Part shown: piece by piece, positions 16,162 through 24,034 of the stretch
Layout: each line of letters opens with the position of its first letter
Position numbering within the stretch: the stretch's first letter is position 1
Source: Catellatospora paridis
GTDB taxonomy: Bacteria > Actinomycetota > Actinomycetes > Mycobacteriales > Micromonosporaceae
DNA length: 64,000 nucleotides
Direction of reading: 5' to 3'
Assembly (NCBI RefSeq): GCF_009720365.1
Contig: NZ_WBZD01000044.1
Span: forward strand, 1-64,000
Position numbers and translations under genes: made by a program
The notes under the pieces: model-generated
What the model was told of the DNA's origin: nothing
The model's input: the letters and a program-made list of their open reading frames with translations, nothing else
Databases searched by the model: none

Positions 16162-16641
16162 ATGGCGGAGCAGATCCGTCCCGACGAGGCGGCGCAGGCG
16201 CTGGCTCGGATACGGGAGCAGCAGGAACAGGTCATCGACGCGCTGTCGATCCCCGACTGGTACTGGTGGCTGCTGGGCGGCCTCACCCTCGCGCTGACCG
16301 CCGCCGTGGAGTCCGCCGACCCCGTCGCGCTCGGCGCCGGCGTGGCGGTGTTCGTCGTCGGCCTGCTCACCGGGACCGGGTGGGTAGTCCGCGGATCGCT
16401 GCACGTCAAGCTGAGCAACGCCCTGCTGGGCGCGCGCGGGATCGGGCTCATCCTCGGCTTCGTCGCGCTGACCGTCGCGATCTCGCTCGGGCTGGCCTTC
16501 AGTCTGCAGGCCGCCGGAGTCGGCTACCCGGCGACGTGGGGCACCCTGGCCAGCGCCGTCCTGCTGGTCGCCGGCGGCCCGCTGCTCACCCGGGCGCTAC
16601 GACGCGGCATGCTCGACCGGCGCGCACGCGGGTCGCGATGA
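16162..16641 (+). CDS. Four-helix membrane protein of unknown function, paired with HTH regulator
   Basis: A 159-aa protein with a charged N-terminal helix (RIREQQEQVIDALSIPDWYWW) and about four transmembrane segments (about 30-50, 55-75, 98-118, 125-145). No catalytic motif is seen. GGAGGG precedes the ATG. Its stop overlaps the start of the downstream regulator (ATGA). Membrane proteins coupled to such PadR/MarR-like regulators are common in actinobacteria; the cue is unknown. Confidence 0.85.
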   Translation: MAEQIRPDEAAQALARIREQQEQVIDALSIPDWYWWLLGGLTLALTAAVESADPVALGAGVAVFVVGLLTGTGWVVRGSLHVKLSNALLGARGIGLILGFVALTVAISLGLAFSLQAAGVGYPATWGTLASAVLLVAGGPLLTRALRRGMLDRRARGSR

Positions 16642-16952
16642 CGGTCGCCCGGTTCGACGAACTGATCCACGCCCCGACCCGGCTGGCCATCGTCGCGCTG
16701 CTCGCGGCGTCGGAATGGGCCGAGTTCAAGTTCATCCGCGACAGCGCCGGACTGTCCGATTCGGCGCTGTCCAAGCAGCTCACGACACTGGAAGAGGCCG
16801 GCTACGTGGAGATCCGCAAGGGCTTCGTGGGCAAGCGTCCGCGCACCTCGGCCGCGCTGACCCCGGCCGGACGGGTCGCGTTCGCCCAGCACGTGGCGGC
16901 CCTGGAGGAGATCGTGGCGCGGGCGGGCGCGACGATCCTGCCCAGCGGCTGA
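16638..16952 (+). CDS. Winged-helix transcriptional regulator (ArsR/MarR-like, HTH_27 type)
   Basis: A 104-aa DNA-binding protein starting FDELIHAPTRLAIVALLA. A recognition helix (SDSALSKQLTTLEEAGYV) and a wing (KGFVGKRPRTSAALTPAGR) follow, the layout of one-domain transcriptional regulators. It overlaps the membrane-protein gene by 4 bp and probably binds the palindromes at 16090-16148. Confidence 0.9.
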   Translation: MTVARFDELIHAPTRLAIVALLAASEWAEFKFIRDSAGLSDSALSKQLTTLEEAGYVEIRKGFVGKRPRTSAALTPAGRVAFAQHVAALEEIVARAGATILPSG

Positions 16953-16967
16953 CTTGCCCGTCGGCGT

Positions 16968-17086
16968 GGGCCCCCCGCGCGGGGGGGGGGGGGGCGCCGG
17001 GGGGGGGGGGGGCCCCCCCCCCCCCCCCCGGGGGGCGCCGGCGCGGGGGGGCCCCCCCCCCGCGGGGGGGGGGGGCCCCCCCCCCG
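16968..17086. repeat. A/T-free low-complexity G/C tract
   Basis: About 119 consecutive bases contain only G and C, with homopolymers up to about 17 C and 14 G. It lies between two convergent genes (regulator stop 16952, LLM stop 17095). A real strong GC hairpin may exist here, but the pattern looks like poorly resolved sequence, so the exact bases should not be trusted. Confidence 0.9.
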
Positions 17087-17094
17087 AGGCCGGG

Positions 17095-17976
17095 TCAGGC
17101 CTCCAGCGGAAGCGCGGCGGCCAGGCGCCGCCACTGCTCCCGCGGCAGGCCGGGCTCGCCGGTCACCACCTGCACCGCCAGGTGATCGGCGCCCGCGTCC
17201 AGATAGGCGGCGGCGCGGCGGGCGACGGCCGTCTCATCGCCCATCGCGAACACCGCGTCGAGCAACCGGTCGCTGCCGCCCGCACCGAAGTCGTCCTCCG
17301 TGAAGCCCAACCGCAGCAGGTTGCTGGTGTAGTTGGGCAGCTGCAGGTAGAGGGCGAGATGACCGCGGGCCGCCGCGCGGGCGCGAGCCCGGTCGGTGTC
17401 GAGCACCGCCTTGAACTCTGGCGCGAGCACGGCGTCCGCGCCGAGGATCTCCCGGGCCTGGGCGGTGTGCTCAGGCGTGACGAGATAGGGGTGCGCGCCC
17501 GCGGCCCGGTCGCGGGCCAGCGCCAGCATGCGCGGGCCGAGCGCGGCCAGCACCCGGTCCCGCACCGGCACCGGTTCGGGTGCGGAGTCCAGCGCGGACA
17601 GGTACTCCGTCATCGCCGTGTACGGGTGTGCGTAGTCCTCGGCGAGCCGGCTGTGGCTCACCCCGAGTCCCAGCACGAAGCGGCCGGGGAAGTCGCGCTC
17701 CAGTTCGGCCCGTTGCGCGGCGACCTCGGCGGGCCCGTGCTCCCAGATGCTGAGGATGCCCGTGGCCACCGTCATCCGGGAGGTCGCCTGCAGCAGCGGC
17801 CGCGCGTACGTGGCCGGCGGGCCGCCGCCGAGCCAGAGCGTGCCGTAGCCCAGCTCGTCCAGTTCGCCGGCCGCGTCGGCGAACTCGCCGGTCAGCGTCT
17901 CACCGCCGGAGCGCAGCGCCTCGGTCCACGCCGAGCTCCAGACGCCGATCCGACCCCATCGATCATGCCGTGACAC
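17095..17976 (-). CDS. LLM-class (luciferase-like) F420-dependent oxidoreductase
   Basis: A bacterial-luciferase-fold (TIM-barrel) oxidoreductase of 293 aa, probably using F420 or FMN. It shows RIGVWSSAW at the N-terminus, DELGYGTLWLGG, VATGILSIWEHGP, FVLGLGVSHSRL and a C-terminal AAYLDAGADHLAVQV, resembling the TIGR03620 group. The GTG start has GAGGAGG close upstream. It follows the hydrogenase operon on the same strand but with a gap and no evident link. Confidence 0.88.
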   Translation of the reverse strand: MSRHDRWGRIGVWSSAWTEALRSGGETLTGEFADAAGELDELGYGTLWLGGGPPATYARPLLQATSRMTVATGILSIWEHGPAEVAAQRAELERDFPGRFVLGLGVSHSRLAEDYAHPYTAMTEYLSALDSAPEPVPVRDRVLAALGPRMLALARDRAAGAHPYLVTPEHTAQAREILGADAVLAPEFKAVLDTDRARARAAARGHLALYLQLPNYTSNLLRLGFTEDDFGAGGSDRLLDAVFAMGDETAVARRAAAYLDAGADHLAVQVVTGEPGLPREQWRRLAAALPLEA

Positions 17977-18003
17977 GGCACCTCCTCACCTGAAACCGCC
18001 GGA

Positions 18004-18111
18004 TCACATACTGCGGATCTTGAGATACCGCTTCACGTCCGGAAACGTCCGCACCAGCACCGCCGCTACGCCGGCCAGCACCAGCCCCGCCATCATCTTC
18101 TTGACCGTCAT
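18004..18111 (-). CDS. 35-aa membrane peptide (DUF6893-like) ending the hydrogenase operon
   Basis: A tiny protein, MTVKKMMAGLVLAGVAAVLV followed by RTFPDVKRYLKIRSM: one transmembrane helix and a basic C-terminal tail. It starts at the ATG overlapping the protease stop (ATGA). Peptides of this pattern are found at the end of actinobacterial group 1h hydrogenase operons (recalled family DUF6893). The role is unknown; a small membrane tether or stabiliser of the complex is conceivable (inference). Confidence 0.8.
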   Translation of the reverse strand: MTVKKMMAGLVLAGVAAVLVRTFPDVKRYLKIRSM

Positions 18112-18683
18112 ACCCGTACCCCTGTCTCTCGATCCTCTTCGACCGGCGGCGCGGCGAGCAGCCCCGCCGGCAACGGCAGCGCGCCGGTCAGCGCCGCCTG
18201 CCCCGCCTCCCACAACTGCCGCACCAGCGCCATCGCGGGCTCCACGGCGGCCTCGACCGGCGGGCTCAGCCCCATCCGCTCGCTCAGATCGGCCGGCTCG
18301 CAGCCGACCAGCAGCACCCGGCCGGGGGCGCTGCCGCAGCTGTCGAGCAGGTCCAGCACGCGCTGCGGCTGCATGCCGTGCGGGTCGAGCAGCACCGGGC
18401 CGTCGTCGGCCCGCCCGGCCGCCCGGTCGGCCGCGCTGATCTCCAGCAGCCGCACCGTGCCCGGCGCGTCACCCCGGCAGTCGACGTCGATCAGGATGGT
18501 CGCGTCGTAACCGGCCATCAGGTCGTACGCCAGATGGACGCCGCGGATGCCGTAGTCGGCCACCCGCAGCCAGGTCGGGCACGGCCCGGCCAGCAGCCGC
18601 GAGGCCACCTCGACACCGAACCCGTCGTCGCCGAGGAAGATGTTCCCCAGCCCGGCGACCAGCACCTTGCGCCGTACGGTCAT
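18108..18683 (-). CDS. Hydrogenase maturation protease (HybD/HyaD family, M52)
   Basis: A nickel-dependent endopeptidase that trims the C-terminus of the large subunit after the NiFe site is loaded. The 191-aa product starts KVLVAGLGNIFLGDDGFGVEV, the M52 signature, followed by DYGIRGVHLAYDL, ILIDVD and LLVGCEPADL. It is coupled to its neighbours by ATGA overlaps on both sides. The expected substrate is the HhyL tail after His579. Confidence 0.92.
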   Translation of the reverse strand: MTVRRKVLVAGLGNIFLGDDGFGVEVASRLLAGPCPTWLRVADYGIRGVHLAYDLMAGYDATILIDVDCRGDAPGTVRLLEISAADRAAGRADDGPVLLDPHGMQPQRVLDLLDSCGSAPGRVLLVGCEPADLSERMGLSPPVEAAVEPAMALVRQLWEAGQAALTGALPLPAGLLAAPPVEEDRETGVRV

Positions 18684-20128
18684 GCCCGCTCCTCGCTCCT
18701 CGCCGATGCGGCCCCGGCCGCAGTCGTCCGCTCGTTCGCGGACACCACCGTGACCTCCTCAGGGGCGAAGTAGCGGAACCGGCCCTGCAGGATCTGCAGA
18801 TCTGCCGCCGGATCGTCGTCCAGCGTCACGGCCAGGTGCGTCGAGCCGTCCACGTCGAGCAGCACCGCCTGCACGGTGGCGACCCGGTCGACGAGGAACA
18901 TGTCCTGGGCGTCGCTGCGGCGGCCGCCCGGGTGCAGGCGCACCCGGCTCCCCTGCCCGACCGGTATTCCGTCGATGACCACGGTGTCGGTCGACGGGTC
19001 GACGGAGGAGTCCGCGCCCGGGTCCCACCACGGTCGATCGGTGCCGAACACATCGACCGGCTCGGCCGCGGGCACCGGGCGCAGCTGCCGGATCGCCCCG
19101 TGCAGCCGCTCGAACACCTCCGGCGGCAGCGTCTCGGCCCGGCCCAGCAGCGCGCCGCCGCGCGGATCGGTGGCCCGCACCTGGCGCTTCTCCTCGTCGG
19201 TGAGGGTGAGCGTGCGCAGCACGAGCAGCTCGTCGATCTCCAGGGCGTCGAACATGTCGCCGGGGCTCTCGGGGGCGACCACCGGGTGGTCGTACAGGAT
19301 CACCGGCGCGGACAGCATCACCTCGCGGCTGCCCTCCGGGCCCAGCATGACCGGCCAGGTGCGCACGTTGCGGCACTCCTGCACCGCGGTCTTCGCCCAC
19401 TCCGGCGGGTCGAGCAGGGACACGAAGTTGCCCGCGGTCAACGCGAACACGCTGTGCGCCGCGATCAGCGAGTGGCGCAGCGCCTCCGGCCGGTCCAGCC
19501 CGCTCGCCCGCTCCGGCTGACGCGAGCCGACGATGCCCTTCCTTGCCTCGGTGTGGTTGGTGACGGTCGCGGTCAGGCGGAGGACGCCGTAGGGGCCGGG
19601 AAGTAGTTGGGCGTGCAGGCGCAGTTCGCCGTGGAGGGGGTGGCGTTCGCGGTGGACTCGGACGGATGGGCAGAGCTGCTCGGTGTCGGTGCTGCCGGGG
19701 ATGTCGAAGGTGTGCCGGTGGTCGGGAGCGCCGACCAGGTCGGCGGGGGTGAGGACGAGGTCGACGGACTGCTCGACGGTCTCGTCGAAGGGAAGGTGGA
19801 CGACGCCGTCGACCTCGGCGGACGGGACCGGGTGCCAGCCGTCGGCGGAGTCGGTCTCGACGGTGCGGGACTGGGCCTGCAGGAAGCGCAGCCGCCAGTG
19901 CAGGCGTGCGCCGGGGCGCGGCTCGGCCAGCAGCTGGGTCTGGCACCAGGTGTACTCGCCGAGCGCGTCGTCGGCGTACGCGGGCGGCACCAGCACGCCG
20001 AACTGCCAGCGCAGCTGGTTCTTCGCGGCGGAGGCGCGATACGGGTAGAGCAGGTAGCCCTCGTAGAGCACCGCGTCGGCGACCGCGCGGGCCTGCTCGA
20101 ACGGGTCGCTCAGCGCGGTGTCGGGCAC
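18680..20128 (-). CDS. 482-aa hydrogenase-operon protein of unknown function
   Basis: Unrecognised fold. The start is the GTG at 20126-20128, preceded by GGAGGA at six bases and overlapping the DUF6084 gene by 19 bp. The N-terminal part reads AVLYEGYLLYPYRASAAKNQ. The body is rich in beta-type segments and acidic loops, and VNHTEARKGIV-like and GNFVSLLDPPEWAK motifs stand out. No signal peptide or obvious cofactor Cys motif is seen. Homologues occur in the same position in other actinobacterial 1h operons (recalled). The last residues, ARSEERA, come from DNA resembling the MSERSER repeat noted elsewhere. Confidence 0.8.
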   Translation of the reverse strand: MPDTALSDPFEQARAVADAVLYEGYLLYPYRASAAKNQLRWQFGVLVPPAYADDALGEYTWCQTQLLAEPRPGARLHWRLRFLQAQSRTVETDSADGWHPVPSAEVDGVVHLPFDETVEQSVDLVLTPADLVGAPDHRHTFDIPGSTDTEQLCPSVRVHRERHPLHGELRLHAQLLPGPYGVLRLTATVTNHTEARKGIVGSRQPERASGLDRPEALRHSLIAAHSVFALTAGNFVSLLDPPEWAKTAVQECRNVRTWPVMLGPEGSREVMLSAPVILYDHPVVAPESPGDMFDALEIDELLVLRTLTLTDEEKRQVRATDPRGGALLGRAETLPPEVFERLHGAIRQLRPVPAAEPVDVFGTDRPWWDPGADSSVDPSTDTVVIDGIPVGQGSRVRLHPGGRRSDAQDMFLVDRVATVQAVLLDVDGSTHLAVTLDDDPAADLQILQGRFRYFAPEEVTVVSANERTTAAGAASARSEERA

Positions 20129-20796
20129 AGGCCGTCCTCCTTCGACGGGTCGTCCTCGGCCGCGGCCTGTGCCGCCAGCAGGGTTGTCAGCAGCTCGTCG
20201 GCCGTGGGCACGGCGTGGCGGGCCTGGTGGCGCAGCAGCGCGTCGACGGTGTCCCGGCGCAGCCGCAGCCACGCCGTGTCCGGGAAGTACAGGTCCATCA
20301 GCTCGCGCCAGACGGCCACCGGCAGCGCGTACGCCGCCTCCCGGTCCCACGGCACCCGCCCCACCTGCACCCCGGCCCCGCCCGCCGGCGCCTCGAACAG
20401 CGTGCCGCTGAACAGGAACGTCATCGGGACCGTGCCCTCGGCGAGCGCGTGCAGATACTTGCCCAGCCCGGGTTCGAGGTCGTACGTGCACGGCACCATG
20501 AGGTCGAATTCGGTCGTGCCGGTGAACCCGGGCACGGTCACGCCGACGGTGGCGAAGTGCAGCGCCTGCATGCTGGTCGCCCAGCGCGCGGGCGCACCGA
20601 ACACGTAGTCCAGGCCCGGCGCCTCGGCGTCGGAGTAGGTGCGGGCGCGCGGGTCGATGCGCAGCTGGCAGCTGAGCACGAGCGCGTGCACGCGCACCCC
20701 CTCCGGCGCGGTGATCCGCAGCCGGAAGCGCAGCGTCGGCCCGGCGGCCCACGGCAGCGCCTGCGCGTCCACGCAGGCGAACGTCAGCTCAGCCAT
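20110..20796 (-). CDS. DUF6084-family hydrogenase-operon protein
   Basis: A 228-aa soluble protein starting AELTFACVDAQALPWAAGPTL. It has beta-rich segments (RFRLRITAPEGVRVHALVLSC, HFATVGVTVPGFTGTTEFDL) and a C-terminal helical part with RRDTVDALLRHQ. Matches what is known as DUF6084, found only beside group 1h hydrogenases. It overlaps DUF5947 by 8 bp and the 482-aa gene by 19 bp, which implies tight coexpression. Function unknown. Confidence 0.82.
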   Translation of the reverse strand: MAELTFACVDAQALPWAAGPTLRFRLRITAPEGVRVHALVLSCQLRIDPRARTYSDAEAPGLDYVFGAPARWATSMQALHFATVGVTVPGFTGTTEFDLMVPCTYDLEPGLGKYLHALAEGTVPMTFLFSGTLFEAPAGGAGVQVGRVPWDREAAYALPVAVWRELMDLYFPDTAWLRLRRDTVDALLRHQARHAVPTADELLTTLLAAQAAAEDDPSKEDGLCPTPR

Positions 20797-21484
20797 GCGC
20801 CGACCCCACGGGCGTGCCGGCGTGCTCGCGCACCTGTTCCTGGGCGTTCTCGCGCACCTGGGTCAGCCAGCCCTCGATGGCCGCCCAGGCCTGCTCGCCG
20901 CCGTCGAAGCCGCGCCAGTGCAGACGCACGAGGCCGACCAGGCGGTAGCAGACGTCGACCGGCACCACGTACGCCTCGGGGCCGTCCGGGGACCGGTGCA
21001 GCAGCAGCGCCACCACGTCGGCCGGCAGTTGCGCCGTGTACGGGTGCCGGGCCAGCACTTTCACCCACGCCTCGGGCGGCAGCTGCGACTCGGTCGCCCC
21101 GGCCGGGCTCGGGTACAGCGCCACCGGCCGTCCGAGCGCGCTGTCGACGATCACGAACGTCAGCCGAACCGGCACGTCCAGCGCGGCCCAGTCCAGGTCG
21201 GACAGCGGGAAGTCCGGCAGCGCCAGGTGCTCGCGCGGCACCGCGGCGAAGCGGCGCGGCCCCTGCTCCTGGTGCGCAGCGGACCCCGACGGCGGGTCCG
21301 CGGGCACGAACAGCAGGTAGCACGGCCGGCACACGCACGGCAGCGACCGGCCCGACAGGTCCGCCAGATGGTCATGGTCAGCCGGAATGGCGGCCGCGCA
21401 CAGTTCACAGCGTTCCTGCGCCGCCGGCGCAGCGGCGGCAGGCGGCGCGGGCGCGGTCAGATACCGCCGCAGACCGGCGGTCAT
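20789..21484 (-). CDS. DUF5947-family protein with CxxC/CxxC metal-binding motif
   Basis: A 231-aa protein with an N-terminal zinc- or iron-type knuckle: ERCELCAAAIP and LPCVCRPCYLLF hold the Cys ligands. An alpha/beta region follows with PDFPLSDLDWAALDVPVRLTF and the Arg/Trp-rich RLHWRGFDGGEQAW near the C-terminus. Known as DUF5947 and linked to group 1h hydrogenase operons. The rubredoxin-like Cys spacing hints at electron transfer or metal handling (inference). Confidence 0.85.
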   Translation of the reverse strand: MTAGLRRYLTAPAPPAAAAPAAQERCELCAAAIPADHDHLADLSGRSLPCVCRPCYLLFVPADPPSGSAAHQEQGPRRFAAVPREHLALPDFPLSDLDWAALDVPVRLTFVIVDSALGRPVALYPSPAGATESQLPPEAWVKVLARHPYTAQLPADVVALLLHRSPDGPEAYVVPVDVCYRLVGLVRLHWRGFDGGEQAWAAIEGWLTQVRENAQEQVREHAGTPVGSAHG

Positions 21485-21551
21485 GACCGGTGCTCACGGC
21501 GCCCGGCGGGGTGACGAGCCGCCGGGCGCGTGATCGGATCGCGGCGCGCGG

Positions 21552-22121
21552 TCATACGGGCGCGCCGGTCGGCGCCTTCGGCCGGTGGCCGATCTGCAGC
21601 AGCTTCGGCTCCGGCGCGGCCTCCTCCAGCACCACCTCGACGATCTCCGGCGCGGCCTGCTGCACCAGCCGGGAGACCGTGTCGCTCACCGGCTCGGCGG
21701 TGCTGCCGCAGCCGCTGCCGCAGCCACCCCCAGCGGTCGCGATGCGCGCAGTGCCCGCGGCGTCGATGTCGACCAGGGTGAACTCGCGGCCGAGCCGCCT
21801 ACGGGCCCGGTCCAGCGCGACCAGCACCCGTTCCTCGATCGGGACCGGGTGCAGGCCGTACAGCGCCAGCAGGCCGCCGACCAGCTCGTCCTCGGCGAGC
21901 ACGCGCAGTTCCTCGGTGACGCCGGGCACGGTGACCAGGCCGTCGAGCAGCCGGGCCAGCCCGGCCTCGTTGAGGTGCAGCAGCTCGCGGACCACCCCGT
22001 CGGCGGCGGCGCGGGCCACCGGGCCGCCCGCGCTCTCCACCTCCCCGAGCAGTCCTTCGACGCGTACGCCCACCGTGTGCGGGTCCAATACCAGAACTCG
22101 GTCCATGTGCTGGTCACTCAT
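21552..22121 (-). CDS. NifU-like iron-sulfur protein of the hydrogenase operon
   Basis: A 189-aa protein with an N-terminal helical region and a NifU C-terminal-like domain (ELVGGLLALYGLHPVPIEERV, then TLVDIDAAGTARI). The usual CxxC is replaced by a Gly-rich GGGCGSGCGS at about 131-140. It could carry or transfer an Fe-S cluster to HhyS or act as an electron carrier (inference). The ATG at 22119-22121 has GGAGG upstream and overlaps the mini-ORF stop (ATGA). Confidence 0.82.
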   Translation of the reverse strand: MSDQHMDRVLVLDPHTVGVRVEGLLGEVESAGGPVARAAADGVVRELLHLNEAGLARLLDGLVTVPGVTEELRVLAEDELVGGLLALYGLHPVPIEERVLVALDRARRRLGREFTLVDIDAAGTARIATAGGGCGSGCGSTAEPVSDTVSRLVQQAAPEIVEVVLEEAAPEPKLLQIGHRPKAPTGAPV

Positions 22122-22186
22122 GCCGCCGCCTCCGGCGTCGTCATGAGGCACCCTGTGCCCATGATTCGCTCGCTCCGCTCGCTCAT
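22118..22186 (-). CDS. 22-codon MSERSER mini-ORF bridging hhyL and nifU-like gene
   Basis: After the hhyL stop, an ATG opens MSERSERIMGTG and runs 22 codons to a TGA that overlaps the nifU-like ATG. The first part is built from a repeated GAGCG-type element, seen again at 35792-35863. It may be a non-functional repeat that happens to be open, or a translational coupling leader that hands ribosomes to the next gene. No protein function is proposed. Confidence 0.4.
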   Translation of the reverse strand: MSERSERIMGTGCLMTTPEAAA

Positions 22187-22191
22187 GGGGA

Positions 22192-24000
22192 TCACACCGC
22201 ACCGGAGGCGAAGGCGTGCGGGGTGTGCAGCTTCTTGAGCACCGAACCGTTGCCGGTGTACATGTGCACGCCGCAGGGCAGGCACGGGTCGAAGCTGCGC
22301 ACCGCGCGCATGATGTCGATGCCCTTGAAGTTCTCCTGCGAGTTCTCCTCGAAGATCGGGGTGTTCTGCACCGCGTCCTCGTAGGGGCCGGGCGTCCCGA
22401 AGCGGTCGCGCACGCTGCCGTTCCACGGCGTCGGCGGGTATGGGTGGTAGTTGGCGATCTTCCCGTCGCGGATGACCATGTGGTGCGACAGCACTCCGCG
22501 CACGGCCTCGGTGAAGCCGACGCTGTTGGCGTCCTTGGGCACCTTGAACGGCTCCCAGGTCTGGGTGCGCCCGGCCCGTACCTCACCCAGCGCCTTCTCG
22601 CAGGCGTGCAGCGCGACCGCGGCCGCGTACGCCTGGAAGTAGGTGCGGGCGCGGTTGCGCTCCAGCGCGTTGCTCCACTTCGGGATCTTCCACTCGAAGG
22701 TGGCTTCCGGCTTGGTCAGCGTCTTCGGTAGGTTGATCACGACGCTGTGCCCGGTCGCCCGGACGTAGCCGATGTCGACCAGGCCGGACAGCGCGGTGGA
22801 CCAGAGCCGGGCGATCGGGCCGCCGCCGGTGTCCAGGGCCAGGTGGTCGCTGCCGTCGAACCAGCGCGGCGACATGACCCACGAGTACGCCCCGTCGAAG
22901 TCGCGCTTCTGCGGCCGGGGCAGGGTGTGCTGGTTCCACGGGTGGCGCACGTCGACCGGGTTGCCCAGCGGGTCCCGCTTGACGAAGACCTCCTGGCCCT
23001 GCCAGTCGTCGTAGTAGGAGCTGCCGAGCAGGATGCGGATGCCGAGGTTGATGTCGACCAGGTCGTTCGTGATCAGTTTGCCGTCGACGATGACGCCCGG
23101 CGTCACGAACATCTTCTTGCCCCACTCGCTCATCCGCCCGTAGGAGAAGTCGCAGTGGTCGGGGTCGTTGAACGCGCCCCAGCAGCCCAGCAGCACCCGC
23201 CGCCGGCCGACCTCCTCGTAGCCGGGCAGCGCGTCGTAGAAGAAGTCGAACAGGTCGTCGTGCATGGGCACGACCCGCTTCATGAACTCGACGTAGCGCA
23301 TCAGCCGGGACAGGTAGTCGGTGAACAGCTGCACCGTGGCGACCGTGCCGACGCCGCCCGGATACAGCGTGGACGGGTGCACGTGCCTGCCCTCCATCAG
23401 GCAGAACATCTCTCGGGTAGACCGGCTGACCTGCAGCGCCTCGCGGTAGAACTCGCCCTCCAGCGGGTTCAGCGAGCTCATGATCTCGGCGATGGTCTTG
23501 TAGCCGTGCTGGGCGGCGTGCGGCGCGGGCGTGTTCTTGGCCTTCTCCCACACACTCGGGTTGGTCTCCCGGACCATGCGCTCGCAGTAGTCGACCCCGA
23601 CGAGGTTCTCCTGGAAGATGTTGTGGTCGAACATGAACTCGGCGGCCTCGCCGAGGTTGACGATCCACTCGCCCAGGTGCGGCGGCTGCACGCCGTACGC
23701 CATATTCTGGTTGTAGATCGAGCAGGTGGCGTGGTTATCCCCGCAGATGCCGCAGATCCGGCTGGTGATGAAGTGGGCGTCGCGCGGGTCTTTGCCCTTC
23801 ATGAAGATGCTGTACCCGCGGAACACCGACGAGGTGCTGTAGCACTCGACGACCCGCTTCGCCTTCCAGTCGATCTTTGTGTAGATGCCGAGGCTGCCGA
23901 CGATCCGGGTGATCGGATCCCACGACATCTCGACTAGGCCCTCCGCGGCCGCCTGCGTCGCCATGCTCGTTGTCACGCCTTTCTGGTCAGGCTGTGTCAC
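22192..24000 (-). CDS. hhyL: [NiFe]-hydrogenase large subunit, group 1h
   Basis: Carries the NiFe active site that oxidises H2, probably atmospheric H2 in this subgroup. The 602-aa frame has the L1 motif RICGICGDNHATC (Cys83, Cys86) and L2 DPCLPCGVH (Cys573, Cys576, His579), followed by a 23-residue tail likely removed by the M52 protease. The first Cys pair and the DNHATCSIYNQNMAYGV context are typical of group 1h/5. The frame opens at GTG 24000; the ATG at 23964, preceded by AGAAAGG, would give 590 aa and is a good alternative. It lies 34 bases after hhyS. Confidence 0.96.
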   Translation of the reverse strand: MTQPDQKGVTTSMATQAAAEGLVEMSWDPITRIVGSLGIYTKIDWKAKRVVECYSTSSVFRGYSIFMKGKDPRDAHFITSRICGICGDNHATCSIYNQNMAYGVQPPHLGEWIVNLGEAAEFMFDHNIFQENLVGVDYCERMVRETNPSVWEKAKNTPAPHAAQHGYKTIAEIMSSLNPLEGEFYREALQVSRSTREMFCLMEGRHVHPSTLYPGGVGTVATVQLFTDYLSRLMRYVEFMKRVVPMHDDLFDFFYDALPGYEEVGRRRVLLGCWGAFNDPDHCDFSYGRMSEWGKKMFVTPGVIVDGKLITNDLVDINLGIRILLGSSYYDDWQGQEVFVKRDPLGNPVDVRHPWNQHTLPRPQKRDFDGAYSWVMSPRWFDGSDHLALDTGGGPIARLWSTALSGLVDIGYVRATGHSVVINLPKTLTKPEATFEWKIPKWSNALERNRARTYFQAYAAAVALHACEKALGEVRAGRTQTWEPFKVPKDANSVGFTEAVRGVLSHHMVIRDGKIANYHPYPPTPWNGSVRDRFGTPGPYEDAVQNTPIFEENSQENFKGIDIMRAVRSFDPCLPCGVHMYTGNGSVLKKLHTPHAFASGAV

Positions 24001-24034
24001 GGGTCGCCCGCCGGTGCGGGCTCCCTGCCGCTGG

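Noticed and set aside
16968-17086. The G/C tract as a quadruplex regulatory element
   Set aside because: Homopolymer pattern is more likely a sequence-quality problem; not claimed as biology without read support.
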